This document shows positions 7,052 to 14,487 of a stretch of 22,688 bases of DNA, piece after piece; position 1 is the first letter of the stretch; each line of letters starts with the position of its first letter. The stretch covers positions 1 to 22,688 of the forward strand of contig PWPS01000013.1 in assembly GCA_003557065.1 (NCBI GenBank), written 5' to 3'. The notes below the pieces were generated by a model. The model did no database searches. It had not been told where the DNA came from and saw only the letters and a list, made by a program, of their open reading frames with translations. Origin of the DNA: Candidatus Nealsoniibacteriota bacterium (GTDB lineage: Bacteria; Patescibacteriota; Minisyncoccia; Minisyncoccales; PWPS01). The translations under genes and the position numbers were made by a program.

Positions 7052-7055
7052 TCAA
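7027..7055 (-). promoter_or_regulatory. xer promoter
   Basis: On the - strand there is a perfect -35 TTGACA (7055-7050), a 17-nt spacer and TAGTAT (7032-7027), the same two hexamers and spacing as the rpmA promoter. The -35 box overlaps the stop codon of the upstream 117-aa gene. The predicted start, near 7020, falls at the edge of the inverted-repeat site and gives a leader of about 79 nt. Confidence 0.7.
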
Positions 7056-7405
7056 ATATCTCCCCCTTCATTCCTGAACGGTTTACTTATTGATTCCACA
7101 ATTGAATCTATCAATGAGTTAAAAAATGAAACTACTGCGTTGGATACTCTTTTTATGAGATTATCCTTCCTTTCTTCAATTTGATCTTCGATTATCCTTT
7201 GTCTATTTTCTATTTCATTTACTACCCAATCGGTCGCATTATCAACAACGGAAAAAATTGCTTGGGAAACACCTATAATCCTATCGACTACCCCGGCTAT
7301 CAGACCTTTTTCATGATCTATTCTTATTGCCTCATCATTTCCATATCCTAAAATCGGACTGATTAGAAAAGAAAAAACTAAAAATATTAATAATATTTTT
7401 CTCAT
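7052..7405 (-). CDS. small exported protein (117 aa), hypothetical
   Basis: Residues 1-20 (MRKILLIFLVFSFLISPILG) form a classical signal peptide: two basic residues, a hydrophobic core and small residues at the end. The mature part of about 97 residues lacks cysteines and alternates amphipathic helical stretches: GVVDRIIGVSQAIFSVVDNATDWV, then a charged region rich in Glu/Arg (66-88), then VSNAVVSFFNSLIDSIVESISKPF. It may associate with a membrane. Its ATG overlaps the gltX stop (ATGA), making it the last gene of the wall/aminoacylation operon. No family is recognised. The xer -35 box lies over its stop codon. Confidence 0.72.
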   Translation of the reverse strand: MRKILLIFLVFSFLISPILGYGNDEAIRIDHEKGLIAGVVDRIIGVSQAIFSVVDNATDWVVNEIENRQRIIEDQIEERKDNLIKRVSNAVVSFFNSLIDSIVESISKPFRNEGGDI

Positions 7406-8922
7406 AAAGATTTCTTTGCTTGCTTTAATCTTTTTAAAGCCTCCTCCCTACCCAATATCCAGGCCACCTCAAAAGGTCCTACGCTCGCTTTCTCTCCGGT
7501 TAAGGCTGCTCTAATCGGCCATAAAAATCTACCTCTGCCCTCATACTGATTAGCCTCTTGAAGAAGTCTTTCAGTGACCTCCTCCTTAGTCCATTTATCT
7601 ATATTAGAAATTATATTTATTGCTTTGTCAATAACATCTTTAAGCTCTTCACTATTCATTTCTTTCCATTGCAGAAGATCGAAATCAACCTCTATTCGGT
7701 TAAAGAAATAAGAGGACAAATCCGCAATTTGGGAAAGAAGGGTCATTCTGTCTTGATGCTCTTTCACAATTTCTTTCAGGGTATCGAAATTAATCGATCT
7801 CCCATCAGCCGTCTTAAAATCAACTGTTACACTCCTTGCTCCCATTGCCGGTGGATACTCTTCTTCTCCATGACTGGGAATTATTAGACTCTCTGAAATA
7901 AGATAAGGAATGCAAAGATTGGTCAATCTTTGTAAATCGATATTTTTAATGTGAAGTCCATTTATATACTCAAGCTTCTCTTTATTAAACACGGCTCCCG
8001 ATTTTTTACACCGTTCTATCGAAAATTCCTTCTCCAACTCTCCAAGACTGAAAAACTCTCTGTCATCTCCGGGACTCCACCCCAAAAGAGCTAGGAAATT
8101 GGTTAGTGATTCGGGTAAAAATCCCATCTTCTTATAGTCCGAAACGGCCACTGCTCCAAACCTCTTTGACATCTTTGATTTATCCGGGGCTAAAATCAGA
8201 GGAAGATGAGCATAGTTCGGTCTATCGAAACCTAAAGCATCCTGAATCAAAATTTGTTTCGGAGTATTGGATATATGATCCTCACCTCTTATTACATCGG
8301 TTATTCTCATTTCAAAATCATCAATTGCACAAGCCGTATTGTAGAAAGGTCTTTCAAAACCTTTTGAAATCGGGAAATCCCCTATTCCATCCGACTGAAA
8401 AGAAACCCTACCTCTTATCTTATCTTCGAAGGAAATTTCTTTTCCTTTTTCGATCATTAATCTCAAAATAAAATCCTCCCCATTTTTTATTTTTTTCAAA
8501 TCTTCTTCATGATCAATTTTTCGGCATTTTTCGGAATATTTCGGCGCCTCTCCCCTATCTAACTGTGCTTCCCTTTCCCTTTCCAAATCATCTTCACTAC
8601 AAAAACATGGATAAGCCTTGCCCGATTCAAAAAGTTTTTTTATATATTTTTCATATATTTCCCCCCTTTCACTTTGGCGATAAGGACCGTAAGATCCTTC
8701 CTTGATCGGCCCTTCATCGAATTCCAGACCCAACCAATCCAAGCTTTCAAAAATATTTTCTTCATATTCCGGTTTCGATCTCTCCTTGTCCGTATCTTCA
8801 ATTCTTAAAATAAATTCTCCTCCCCTTTTTTTAGCGTGAAGATAGTTGAAAAGCGTTGTTCGTGCTGATCCGACATGAAATAATCCGGTTGGTGAGGGTG
8901 CGAATCTTACTCTGATTTTCAT
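7402..8922 (-). CDS. gltX: glutamyl-tRNA synthetase
   Basis: Class I synthetase charging tRNA-Glu; in organisms without GlnRS it also charges tRNA-Gln for the amidotransferase route (not shown here). The Rossmann domain has FAPSPTGLFHVGSART (HIGH motif as HVGS, 16-19) and KMSKR at 250-254. The zinc-binding-type cysteines are Cys106, Cys108 and Cys133, with 24 residues between the last two. The helical anticodon-binding part (about 320-506) ends with the typical FLWPIRAALTG (467-476) and GREEALKRL. Compared with the usual layout there is extra sequence at about 350-378 (HGEEEYPPAMGARS...) in the anticodon-binding region. It starts 21 bp after murG with no Shine-Dalgarno sequence; its TGA overlaps the next ATG. 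Confidence 0.97.
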   Translation of the reverse strand: MKIRVRFAPSPTGLFHVGSARTTLFNYLHAKKRGGEFILRIEDTDKERSKPEYEENIFESLDWLGLEFDEGPIKEGSYGPYRQSERGEIYEKYIKKLFESGKAYPCFCSEDDLEREREAQLDRGEAPKYSEKCRKIDHEEDLKKIKNGEDFILRLMIEKGKEISFEDKIRGRVSFQSDGIGDFPISKGFERPFYNTACAIDDFEMRITDVIRGEDHISNTPKQILIQDALGFDRPNYAHLPLILAPDKSKMSKRFGAVAVSDYKKMGFLPESLTNFLALLGWSPGDDREFFSLGELEKEFSIERCKKSGAVFNKEKLEYINGLHIKNIDLQRLTNLCIPYLISESLIIPSHGEEEYPPAMGARSVTVDFKTADGRSINFDTLKEIVKEHQDRMTLLSQIADLSSYFFNRIEVDFDLLQWKEMNSEELKDVIDKAINIISNIDKWTKEEVTERLLQEANQYEGRGRFLWPIRAALTGEKASVGPFEVAWILGREEALKRLKQAKKSL

Positions 8923-8943
8923 AATTATCTGATTTGTTAATTT

Positions 8944-10077
8944 TTATCTAATCAAAAACTCCTTTATGTATGCGGCAATAATACGACCCGCATTAAAATC
9001 CTTAAACTGTATGGTATTTTTCTTCATTTCAATAAGCTGTGTAGGTGGAGAAAATAACGATCTTACTTTTTCCAAGAAAAAATGGGGAGTTAAATTATCT
9101 TCCTCCATAACGATCGTTACTCCGTATTTCGCTACCCGATAAGCATTTTCAGCTTGATGATTTTGCGCAGCTTCGGGTAAGGGAATAAGAATGCTGGGTT
9201 TTCCATTTGCTAAAATTTCAAATATTGATCCGGATCCTGCACGCGAAATTACCAGATCCGCAGCAGAATAAGCATCTTTAAGTTGTCCTTCATCAAAAAA
9301 CGAGAATGGATGATAATATTTTTTAAGATGATCGTGCAAAAATGCATCCGTTTCCTTTTGAATCTGCTCTATATTAACTCTTCCACACTGATGAATTACC
9401 TCAAAATCACCTAACAGTTGATTCAAAATAGCAAGAATCGTATCATTGATTCTTTTTGATCCTTGGGAACCACCAAGAATAAGAAGTATCGGCTTCTCTT
9501 TTGTTAAGTTAAATCGCTGAACCGCGCCATCCAGCGAACCGTTTTTTATCTCTTCTCTAATCGGATTCCCTACAACGAACTTTTTTCCGGGATTTATTCC
9601 TTCCGTTTCAAAGAAAGAGACAAATACTTCGGTGGCAAATTTAGCAACAATCTTGTTTGCCAATCCCGGCGCCGCGTCCGACTCATGTAAAATTACCGGA
9701 ACTCGCATCATGGTTGCAGCAATAGCTACGGGAACCGAACCGTAACCACCTTTGGAAAAAACCAAATCGGGTGAAATGACGAAAATATGAAAGATAGCCT
9801 GGACCACCCCAATCGGAATCTTGACCATATCAACCAAATTTCTAATTATTGATATAGGATCAATGTAACGTCGTAATTTTCCAGCTAAAATATACCTGGT
9901 TTTCAGTCCTTCTTGGGTAAAATTAAAGTCGGGTATTTCATCTTTGGGAGCAATATAATACATCGTAAGTCGATGATCTTTCGGAAATTCTTTTTGCAAA
10001 TTTCTAATCACCGAAACCAGGGGGAATACATGTCCTCCGGTTCCTCCACCCGTAAAAATTATCTTACTTTCTTTCAT
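8944..10077 (-). CDS. murG: UDP-GlcNAc:lipid I N-acetylglucosaminyltransferase MurG
   Basis: Transfers GlcNAc from UDP-GlcNAc to lipid I on the inner face of the membrane, giving lipid II. This is a GT-B fold of 377 residues. The N-terminal glycine loop GGGTGGH (10-16) is canonical, and FSKGGYGSVPVA and HESDAAPGLANK are typical of the acceptor side. The C-terminal donor domain has LILGGSQGSKRIND and a UDP-GlcNAc-binding region ending in LPEAAQNHQAENA. It follows ftsW by 2 bp, the conserved dcw order murD-ftsW-murG. Confidence 0.97.
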   Translation of the reverse strand: MKESKIIFTGGGTGGHVFPLVSVIRNLQKEFPKDHRLTMYYIAPKDEIPDFNFTQEGLKTRYILAGKLRRYIDPISIIRNLVDMVKIPIGVVQAIFHIFVISPDLVFSKGGYGSVPVAIAATMMRVPVILHESDAAPGLANKIVAKFATEVFVSFFETEGINPGKKFVVGNPIREEIKNGSLDGAVQRFNLTKEKPILLILGGSQGSKRINDTILAILNQLLGDFEVIHQCGRVNIEQIQKETDAFLHDHLKKYYHPFSFFDEGQLKDAYSAADLVISRAGSGSIFEILANGKPSILIPLPEAAQNHQAENAYRVAKYGVTIVMEEDNLTPHFFLEKVRSLFSPPTQLIEMKKNTIQFKDFNAGRIIAAYIKEFLIR

Positions 10078-10079
10078 TT

Positions 10080-11186
10080 TTATGATTTTGATATATTAAG
10101 CAAAACACCTAACGCCGCCAGTTCTGCGATGAAGTGCGCCCTACCGTGACTGACAAACGGCAACGGAATACCTGTAATGGGCAAGAGGCCCGTCATCGAT
10201 CCTATATGAATGAATGCTTGAAAAAATATCCAGAAACTTATTCCGACGGCTACCAAACTGAAAAAAGGATCCCTACTCTCTTTGGCAATTTTTACACCCC
10301 TCCAAACAAAAACCAAAAATAAAGAAATTAAGATCAGGCTACCGATAAAGCCGGCCTCTTCCGCATAAATTGCAAATATGGAGTCGCTCATCGCAAACGG
10401 CAAAAAGCCATATTTTTGATGCCCCATCCCGAAACCCAAACCGAAAATTCCTCCCGATCCTATTGCTATCAATGCCTGGTAGGCTTGATAAGAGGCGCCC
10501 TGGACATCACCCCCATTGAATAGTGATCTAACTCGCTCCAGCCTATAGGGTGCCATTACGATAAATGAAGAGAGCGCGACCAATCCTCCCACGGCCATCA
10601 TCACCAAATGGGAGATGGGTGTATTATAGGTCGCATACATCATGAACCCGGTTAAAATTATGACAATCAGTGTACTTAAATCTTTCTGCAGAAGTATAAG
10701 TCCACTTACCAACCCACAAACAATGACAAAAGCAATAAATGTCTCTGAAAAAACCTTTTCCTTTTTGCTGGTCCTCCTATTCGATAGCCAGCTGGCCAAA
10801 TATAAAACAAAAGTTAGCTTCAAAAGCTCACTCGGTTGAAAGGAAAGTGAGCCCAACTGCAACCATCTCCGCGCACCCCTGATCGTCAAACCCAATCCGG
10901 GAACAAAAACCAGCGCAACCGCCACCAAGGTGATTACAAGCAAAGCCGGTGAAAATTTCTTTATCGTTTCAATCGGGGTTTTGTATAAAAGATAAGCGAT
11001 CAAGATTCCGGGAAGAAGACCGAAAAGAAATTGTCTGAACAGGAAATAAGGCAAATTTAATTCGGTGATGTCTTCACTGTAGGTAGCAATGTTAGCCATT
11101 GAAACACTTGTAAAAACAACGAAACCGAAAAGAATAATAAGCCCGGCAGCAACAAGAAGTATGTAGTCCGGTTTATTTTTATTCAT
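10080..11186 (-). CDS. ftsW: SEDS-family peptidoglycan glycosyltransferase FtsW
   Basis: Polymerises lipid II at the division site with a partner class B PBP. This start (MNKNKPDYILL, 368 aa) overlaps the murD end by 8 bp. The frame is open as far as 11306, but the extra residues only mirror the murD C-terminus; ATGs at 11189 and 11192 are also possible. About ten hydrophobic segments are seen. Family motifs are GARRWLQLGSLSFQPSELLKL (104-124) and a GFLPFAMSDSIFAIYAEEAG block (260-279) whose Asp268 aligns with the catalytic Asp of SEDS enzymes; LLPITGIPLPF is at 334-344. The normally near-invariant SYGGSS is replaced by SHGRAHF (346-352). FtsW rather than RodA is chosen from the murD-ftsW-murG context. 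Confidence 0.93.
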   Translation of the reverse strand: MNKNKPDYILLVAAGLIILFGFVVFTSVSMANIATYSEDITELNLPYFLFRQFLFGLLPGILIAYLLYKTPIETIKKFSPALLVITLVAVALVFVPGLGLTIRGARRWLQLGSLSFQPSELLKLTFVLYLASWLSNRRTSKKEKVFSETFIAFVIVCGLVSGLILLQKDLSTLIVIILTGFMMYATYNTPISHLVMMAVGGLVALSSFIVMAPYRLERVRSLFNGGDVQGASYQAYQALIAIGSGGIFGLGFGMGHQKYGFLPFAMSDSIFAIYAEEAGFIGSLILISLFLVFVWRGVKIAKESRDPFFSLVAVGISFWIFFQAFIHIGSMTGLLPITGIPLPFVSHGRAHFIAELAALGVLLNISKS

Positions 11187-12405
11187 CATCATATTTGTAA
11201 ACTGCCGACTTAAACTTTTCACCCCTATCTTTATAATTTCGGAACATATTAAAACTTGAAGACGCCGGAGAAAGTAAACAACTTCCATCTTTTCGCGTAA
11301 CTTCAAAAGCCCTCTTTACAGCTGCATTCATATCATCCGTTAAATAAATTCTTTTACCTCTCACTCCGTCTCTTATTTTTATTCCCGTCTCGGGAAAAAT
11401 AATTAAATTTCTTATATCGCTAAGGTTTATTCTTTCAATTAATGGATTGTAATCACCCCCCTTATCAACTCCACCGACAATTAGAGTGTCCAGGTCATCA
11501 AGACTTTCCAGTGCCTCTATCGTTGCTTCAGGAATAGTGGCTGCAGAATCGTCATAAAAATCAATACCCCTAAATCTCCCCACCAACTCCAACCTATGAG
11601 GTAGATCGATTGATTTTTCAGCAGCTCGCCTTGCTTCTTCTTCCGAAATTCCGAAGATTTTCAACGTTTTTATAATCGGATCAATATAAACAACCGATCC
11701 TTTAATTCTTCCTGCCGGATCAAAGGGAATCCTTTGGGCTTTTGAATCTTCAATCATTTTGACGACTTCGGACTGCTCACCGTTATATATTACCCAATCC
11801 TGCACCCTTTGAAAATCCGTAATTCTTTTTTTTGCCCTTAAATATTCATCAAAACTTTGATGATGATCAAGGTGATCTTTAAAAATATTTAGAATAACGG
11901 CAATTTCCGGACTTCTTCTAATTGTTTGTAATTGAAAACTGGAAAGTTCGTAGATAAATATTCCCTCTTTTTCCAAATATCTCAACACGGGCTCTCCTAT
12001 ATTTCCAAGAAGATAAACATTTTCACCTTTTTCTTTAAGAGCATTATAGATTGCCGTACAGGTAGTCGATTTTCCCTTTGTTCCCGTAACCCCCACAACC
12101 ATCCCCTTATTTAAGTTTAAAAAAATATCCGATTGGCTTGTTATTAATTTTCCTTCATATTTATTCAGAAGCGAAAGTGGAACTCCGGGAGATTTAATTA
12201 TTACATCATAGTTTTTGATTGAATCCAGATAATCTTCTCCGAAAAAAAGATCGACATTACTTTGGTCTATCTTTTTCTCCATTCGGTCCGCAATCCCAAC
12301 TCTTTTTCCAGGGAATTTATTCTTCATAAATAAAAGAGTATCCTCCCCCTCACGTCCGTATCCTAAAATTAGAACTTTTTTTTCTTTTAATGTATCTAAA
12401 AGCAT
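11179..12405 (-). CDS. murD: UDP-N-acetylmuramoyl-L-alanine:D-glutamate ligase
   Basis: Cytoplasmic ATP-dependent ligase adding D-Glu to UDP-MurNAc-L-Ala. The N-terminal Rossmann-like domain (VLILGYGREG at 11-20, KSPGVP at 71-76) is followed by the ATPase domain with P-loop GTKGKST (108-114), ELSSFQL and NIFKDHLDHH. In the C-terminal domain DDSAATIPEATIEAL, VGGVDKGGDY and LSPASSSFNMFRNYKDRGEKF match MurD specifically (in murC, further along the window, this region differs). 408 aa is slightly shorter than the 430-450 usual for MurD. It starts 4 bp after mraY and overlaps ftsW. Confidence 0.97.
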   Translation of the reverse strand: MLLDTLKEKKVLILGYGREGEDTLLFMKNKFPGKRVGIADRMEKKIDQSNVDLFFGEDYLDSIKNYDVIIKSPGVPLSLLNKYEGKLITSQSDIFLNLNKGMVVGVTGTKGKSTTCTAIYNALKEKGENVYLLGNIGEPVLRYLEKEGIFIYELSSFQLQTIRRSPEIAVILNIFKDHLDHHQSFDEYLRAKKRITDFQRVQDWVIYNGEQSEVVKMIEDSKAQRIPFDPAGRIKGSVVYIDPIIKTLKIFGISEEEARRAAEKSIDLPHRLELVGRFRGIDFYDDSAATIPEATIEALESLDDLDTLIVGGVDKGGDYNPLIERINLSDIRNLIIFPETGIKIRDGVRGKRIYLTDDMNAAVKRAFEVTRKDGSCLLSPASSSFNMFRNYKDRGEKFKSAVYKYDDE

Positions 12406-12409
12406 TATA

Positions 12410-13510
12410 TTATCCTAAGAATCTTATAACTACTCCGGCAATTGCAGCAATCACACCAATAATCCAAAATCTCATGGTTACTTTGTAATGAGGCCAACCG
12501 ATACCTTCAAAATGATGGTGTATCGGCGCAGCTAAAAAAACTTTTTTATGAAAAAACTTTTTTGAAATTACCTGTACGATCACAGACCCGGATTCAATAA
12601 CCAAAAGAATACCTATAATTGGCAACACTGCGACAGAGTCAGTTAAAAAAGCCACCACCGTTAATGTCGTAGTTAGTCCCAAGATACCGGTTTCTCCCAT
12701 ATAGAATCTGGCCGGGGGTATATTGAACCACAAAAAAGCTAAAATACTTCCGACCAAGACCAGACAAAACGCCGCCAAATCTATCATCGCCGACTCAACC
12801 GCTATAAAAGTGAAAGCGGTAAATATTGCCGCAAAAGCACCACCGGACAAACCATCCAATCCATCTATCACTCCACCACTGTAAGTCGCCAACATGACGA
12901 TAATGAAAAAAGGAATAAATAAAAGTCCCAGCTCCAAATCTCCATAAAACGGAATCAATATACTGCTTTGACCAAGCTTGGAATAAAACCACCAACTGCC
13001 TATCGCTCCGATTAAAGTTACTAGAACTATTCTGTACTTCAGGCTAAGACCACCTCCGACATACCGCTTGAATTTCTTAAATGTAAAATTCAAGAAACGA
13101 TTGGTCGGTTTTTCAATTATTTGTAAAATATCATCAATCAATCCGATCAACGCCGCTGCAACAAGGGTAAACAAAGGAAGCCAAGTCTGATCCCTGCTCA
13201 AAAAATTAAGTTTTTGAACCCAAAAATAATCGGAAAAAAAAGTAAAAATATAAAAAAGAAAAATAAGGACCAGTGGCGTTATCCAGACCAAAAGACCTCC
13301 CAGTCGGGGAACGTTAACCTCCTTTTCCGAGTGATATTTTGTAAAGACCTCCAATTGATTGCCGTCCAATCCCTTTTGTCTGACCTTATTCTTCCAAAGC
13401 TTGTGCTTGTATAGAAAATGAGTCAAAAGAGGCGTCATTAGAAAAGCGACAATAAAAGATATCGTTCCTAATATAAAGACTTTTATAACATTCGTTATAG
13501 CCGGATCCAT
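12410..13510 (-). CDS. mraY: phospho-MurNAc-pentapeptide transferase MraY
   Basis: Integral membrane enzyme joining phospho-MurNAc-pentapeptide to undecaprenyl phosphate to make lipid I. About ten transmembrane segments in 366 residues. Conserved cytoplasmic motifs are present: VNVPRLGG (66-72), Asp126-Asp127 in GLIDD, GVIDGLDGLSGG (213-224) and APIHHHFEGIGWPHYKVTMRFW (328-349). The third metal-site motif, usually MGD-x-G-S, reads MGETGIL with Glu273 in place of Asp. An extra charged stretch sits at 40-62 between the first helix and the PRLGG motif. It lies 2 bp after the carboxypeptidase gene and 4 bp before murD. Confidence 0.96.
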   Translation of the reverse strand: MDPAITNVIKVFILGTISFIVAFLMTPLLTHFLYKHKLWKNKVRQKGLDGNQLEVFTKYHSEKEVNVPRLGGLLVWITPLVLIFLFYIFTFFSDYFWVQKLNFLSRDQTWLPLFTLVAAALIGLIDDILQIIEKPTNRFLNFTFKKFKRYVGGGLSLKYRIVLVTLIGAIGSWWFYSKLGQSSILIPFYGDLELGLLFIPFFIIVMLATYSGGVIDGLDGLSGGAFAAIFTAFTFIAVESAMIDLAAFCLVLVGSILAFLWFNIPPARFYMGETGILGLTTTLTVVAFLTDSVAVLPIIGILLVIESGSVIVQVISKKFFHKKVFLAAPIHHHFEGIGWPHYKVTMRFWIIGVIAAIAGVVIRFLG

Positions 13511-13512
13511 AT

Positions 13513-14487
13513 TTATAACTTATATGCCTTGTAAACCCAATTTATCAATTTTTCCATTTCTTCAAATCGCTCTTCCCTACCTTCCGCACCCAGAATCACA
13601 TTTATTAAATATCCTCCGTCATCAAGCTTCAGAACCATCACCAAACAACCCATTGCCTGATGGGTAAATCCCGTCTTTCCCCCCAAAATATTGTCATACC
13701 ATTCCGGATTTTCCCCTCTGAAATAAGCGCCGGTTAGAAAATTATTGGTTGTCGTAACCCTGTAGTAAAGATCGGATTGTCCGGATCGAATATCATAACT
13801 CACCTTTCTCATTATTTCCCAGAAAAGAGGAATTTCCAAAATTTCCTCGATAAGTAGCGAAATGTCATGCGTCGTAGACAAGTTAACTCCACCGACATTA
13901 TCGAGTCCACTCGGATTATAAAAGTCGGTCCTCCTCATTTCAGCTTCTTTCGCCCTATTATTCATCATCCGAACAAAATCATCAAAGTTAATATCATCCG
14001 GAGCCGTTGCTACGGCATAAGCACCACTATTATTGGATTCAAGGAGGAGAGGATAAAGAACCTGCTTGTAAGTAGTGTCACTAAAAATTCTTAAATCATT
14101 CAAATTCACATTACTGAAAAGCTTGAAGTCCGGTATGCCGATAGGTCGATTGAGGTCATAGTTCTCATAGACGACCAAAGCCGTCATTAATTTGGTTATA
14201 CTCGCAATCGGTAATCTTTTTGATCGCCCCCTGCTAAAAAGAACCTCTCTTTCATTTCCGTTATAATAAACCGAATACACCGATGCAGCGTTTATTTCCG
14301 GAGGAGCCACCCCCATCCTTCTTTCAACTAAAAAACCATCATTGAATATTTCGCTTAAATCTCTTTCCCTAACTTGAATTTCCACTTCATCTTGCTCTTC
14401 TTGGCTTGTAAAAACGCTTCCCGTTAAAAGAAAAACTCCTCCTAAAAAAATAGCAATAGCCCCTATGATTATCTTTCTACTTTTCAT
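13513..14487 (-). CDS. D-alanyl-D-alanine carboxypeptidase, S11 family
   Basis: Penicillin-binding serine peptidase trimming D-Ala from wall peptides outside the membrane. The chosen start (MKSRKIIIGA, 324 aa) overlaps aspS by 11 bp; a start 30 bp further up is possible but lies deeper in aspS. Residues 5-24 form a signal peptide or anchor. The three active-site motifs are present: Ser96-x-x-Lys99 (PIASITK), Ser151-x-Asn153 (ESNNSGA, usually SGN) and Lys271-Thr-Gly (GGKTGFT). There is no clear C-terminal amphipathic anchor. Its place inside the mraY-murG operon is less usual than in the standard dcw cluster, where a PBP3-type transpeptidase is found. Confidence 0.92.
   Translation of the reverse strand: MKSRKIIIGAIAIFLGGVFLLTGSVFTSQEEQDEVEIQVRERDLSEIFNDGFLVERRMGVAPPEINAASVYSVYYNGNEREVLFSRGRSKRLPIASITKLMTALVVYENYDLNRPIGIPDFKLFSNVNLNDLRIFSDTTYKQVLYPLLLESNNSGAYAVATAPDDINFDDFVRMMNNRAKEAEMRRTDFYNPSGLDNVGGVNLSTTHDISLLIEEILEIPLFWEIMRKVSYDIRSGQSDLYYRVTTTNNFLTGAYFRGENPEWYDNILGGKTGFTHQAMGCLVMVLKLDDGGYLINVILGAEGREERFEEMEKLINWVYKAYKL

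Noticed and set aside
11187..11306. N-terminal extension of ftsW of about 40 residues
   Set aside because: It lies inside the murD coding region on the same strand in another frame, is not hydrophobic like FtsW, and three ATGs at 11184-11192 give a normal FtsW start.
13867..14094. Overlapping frames on the opposite strand of the wall operon
   Set aside because: They have no family motifs, run antisense through well-recognised genes and lack start signals; treated as shadows.
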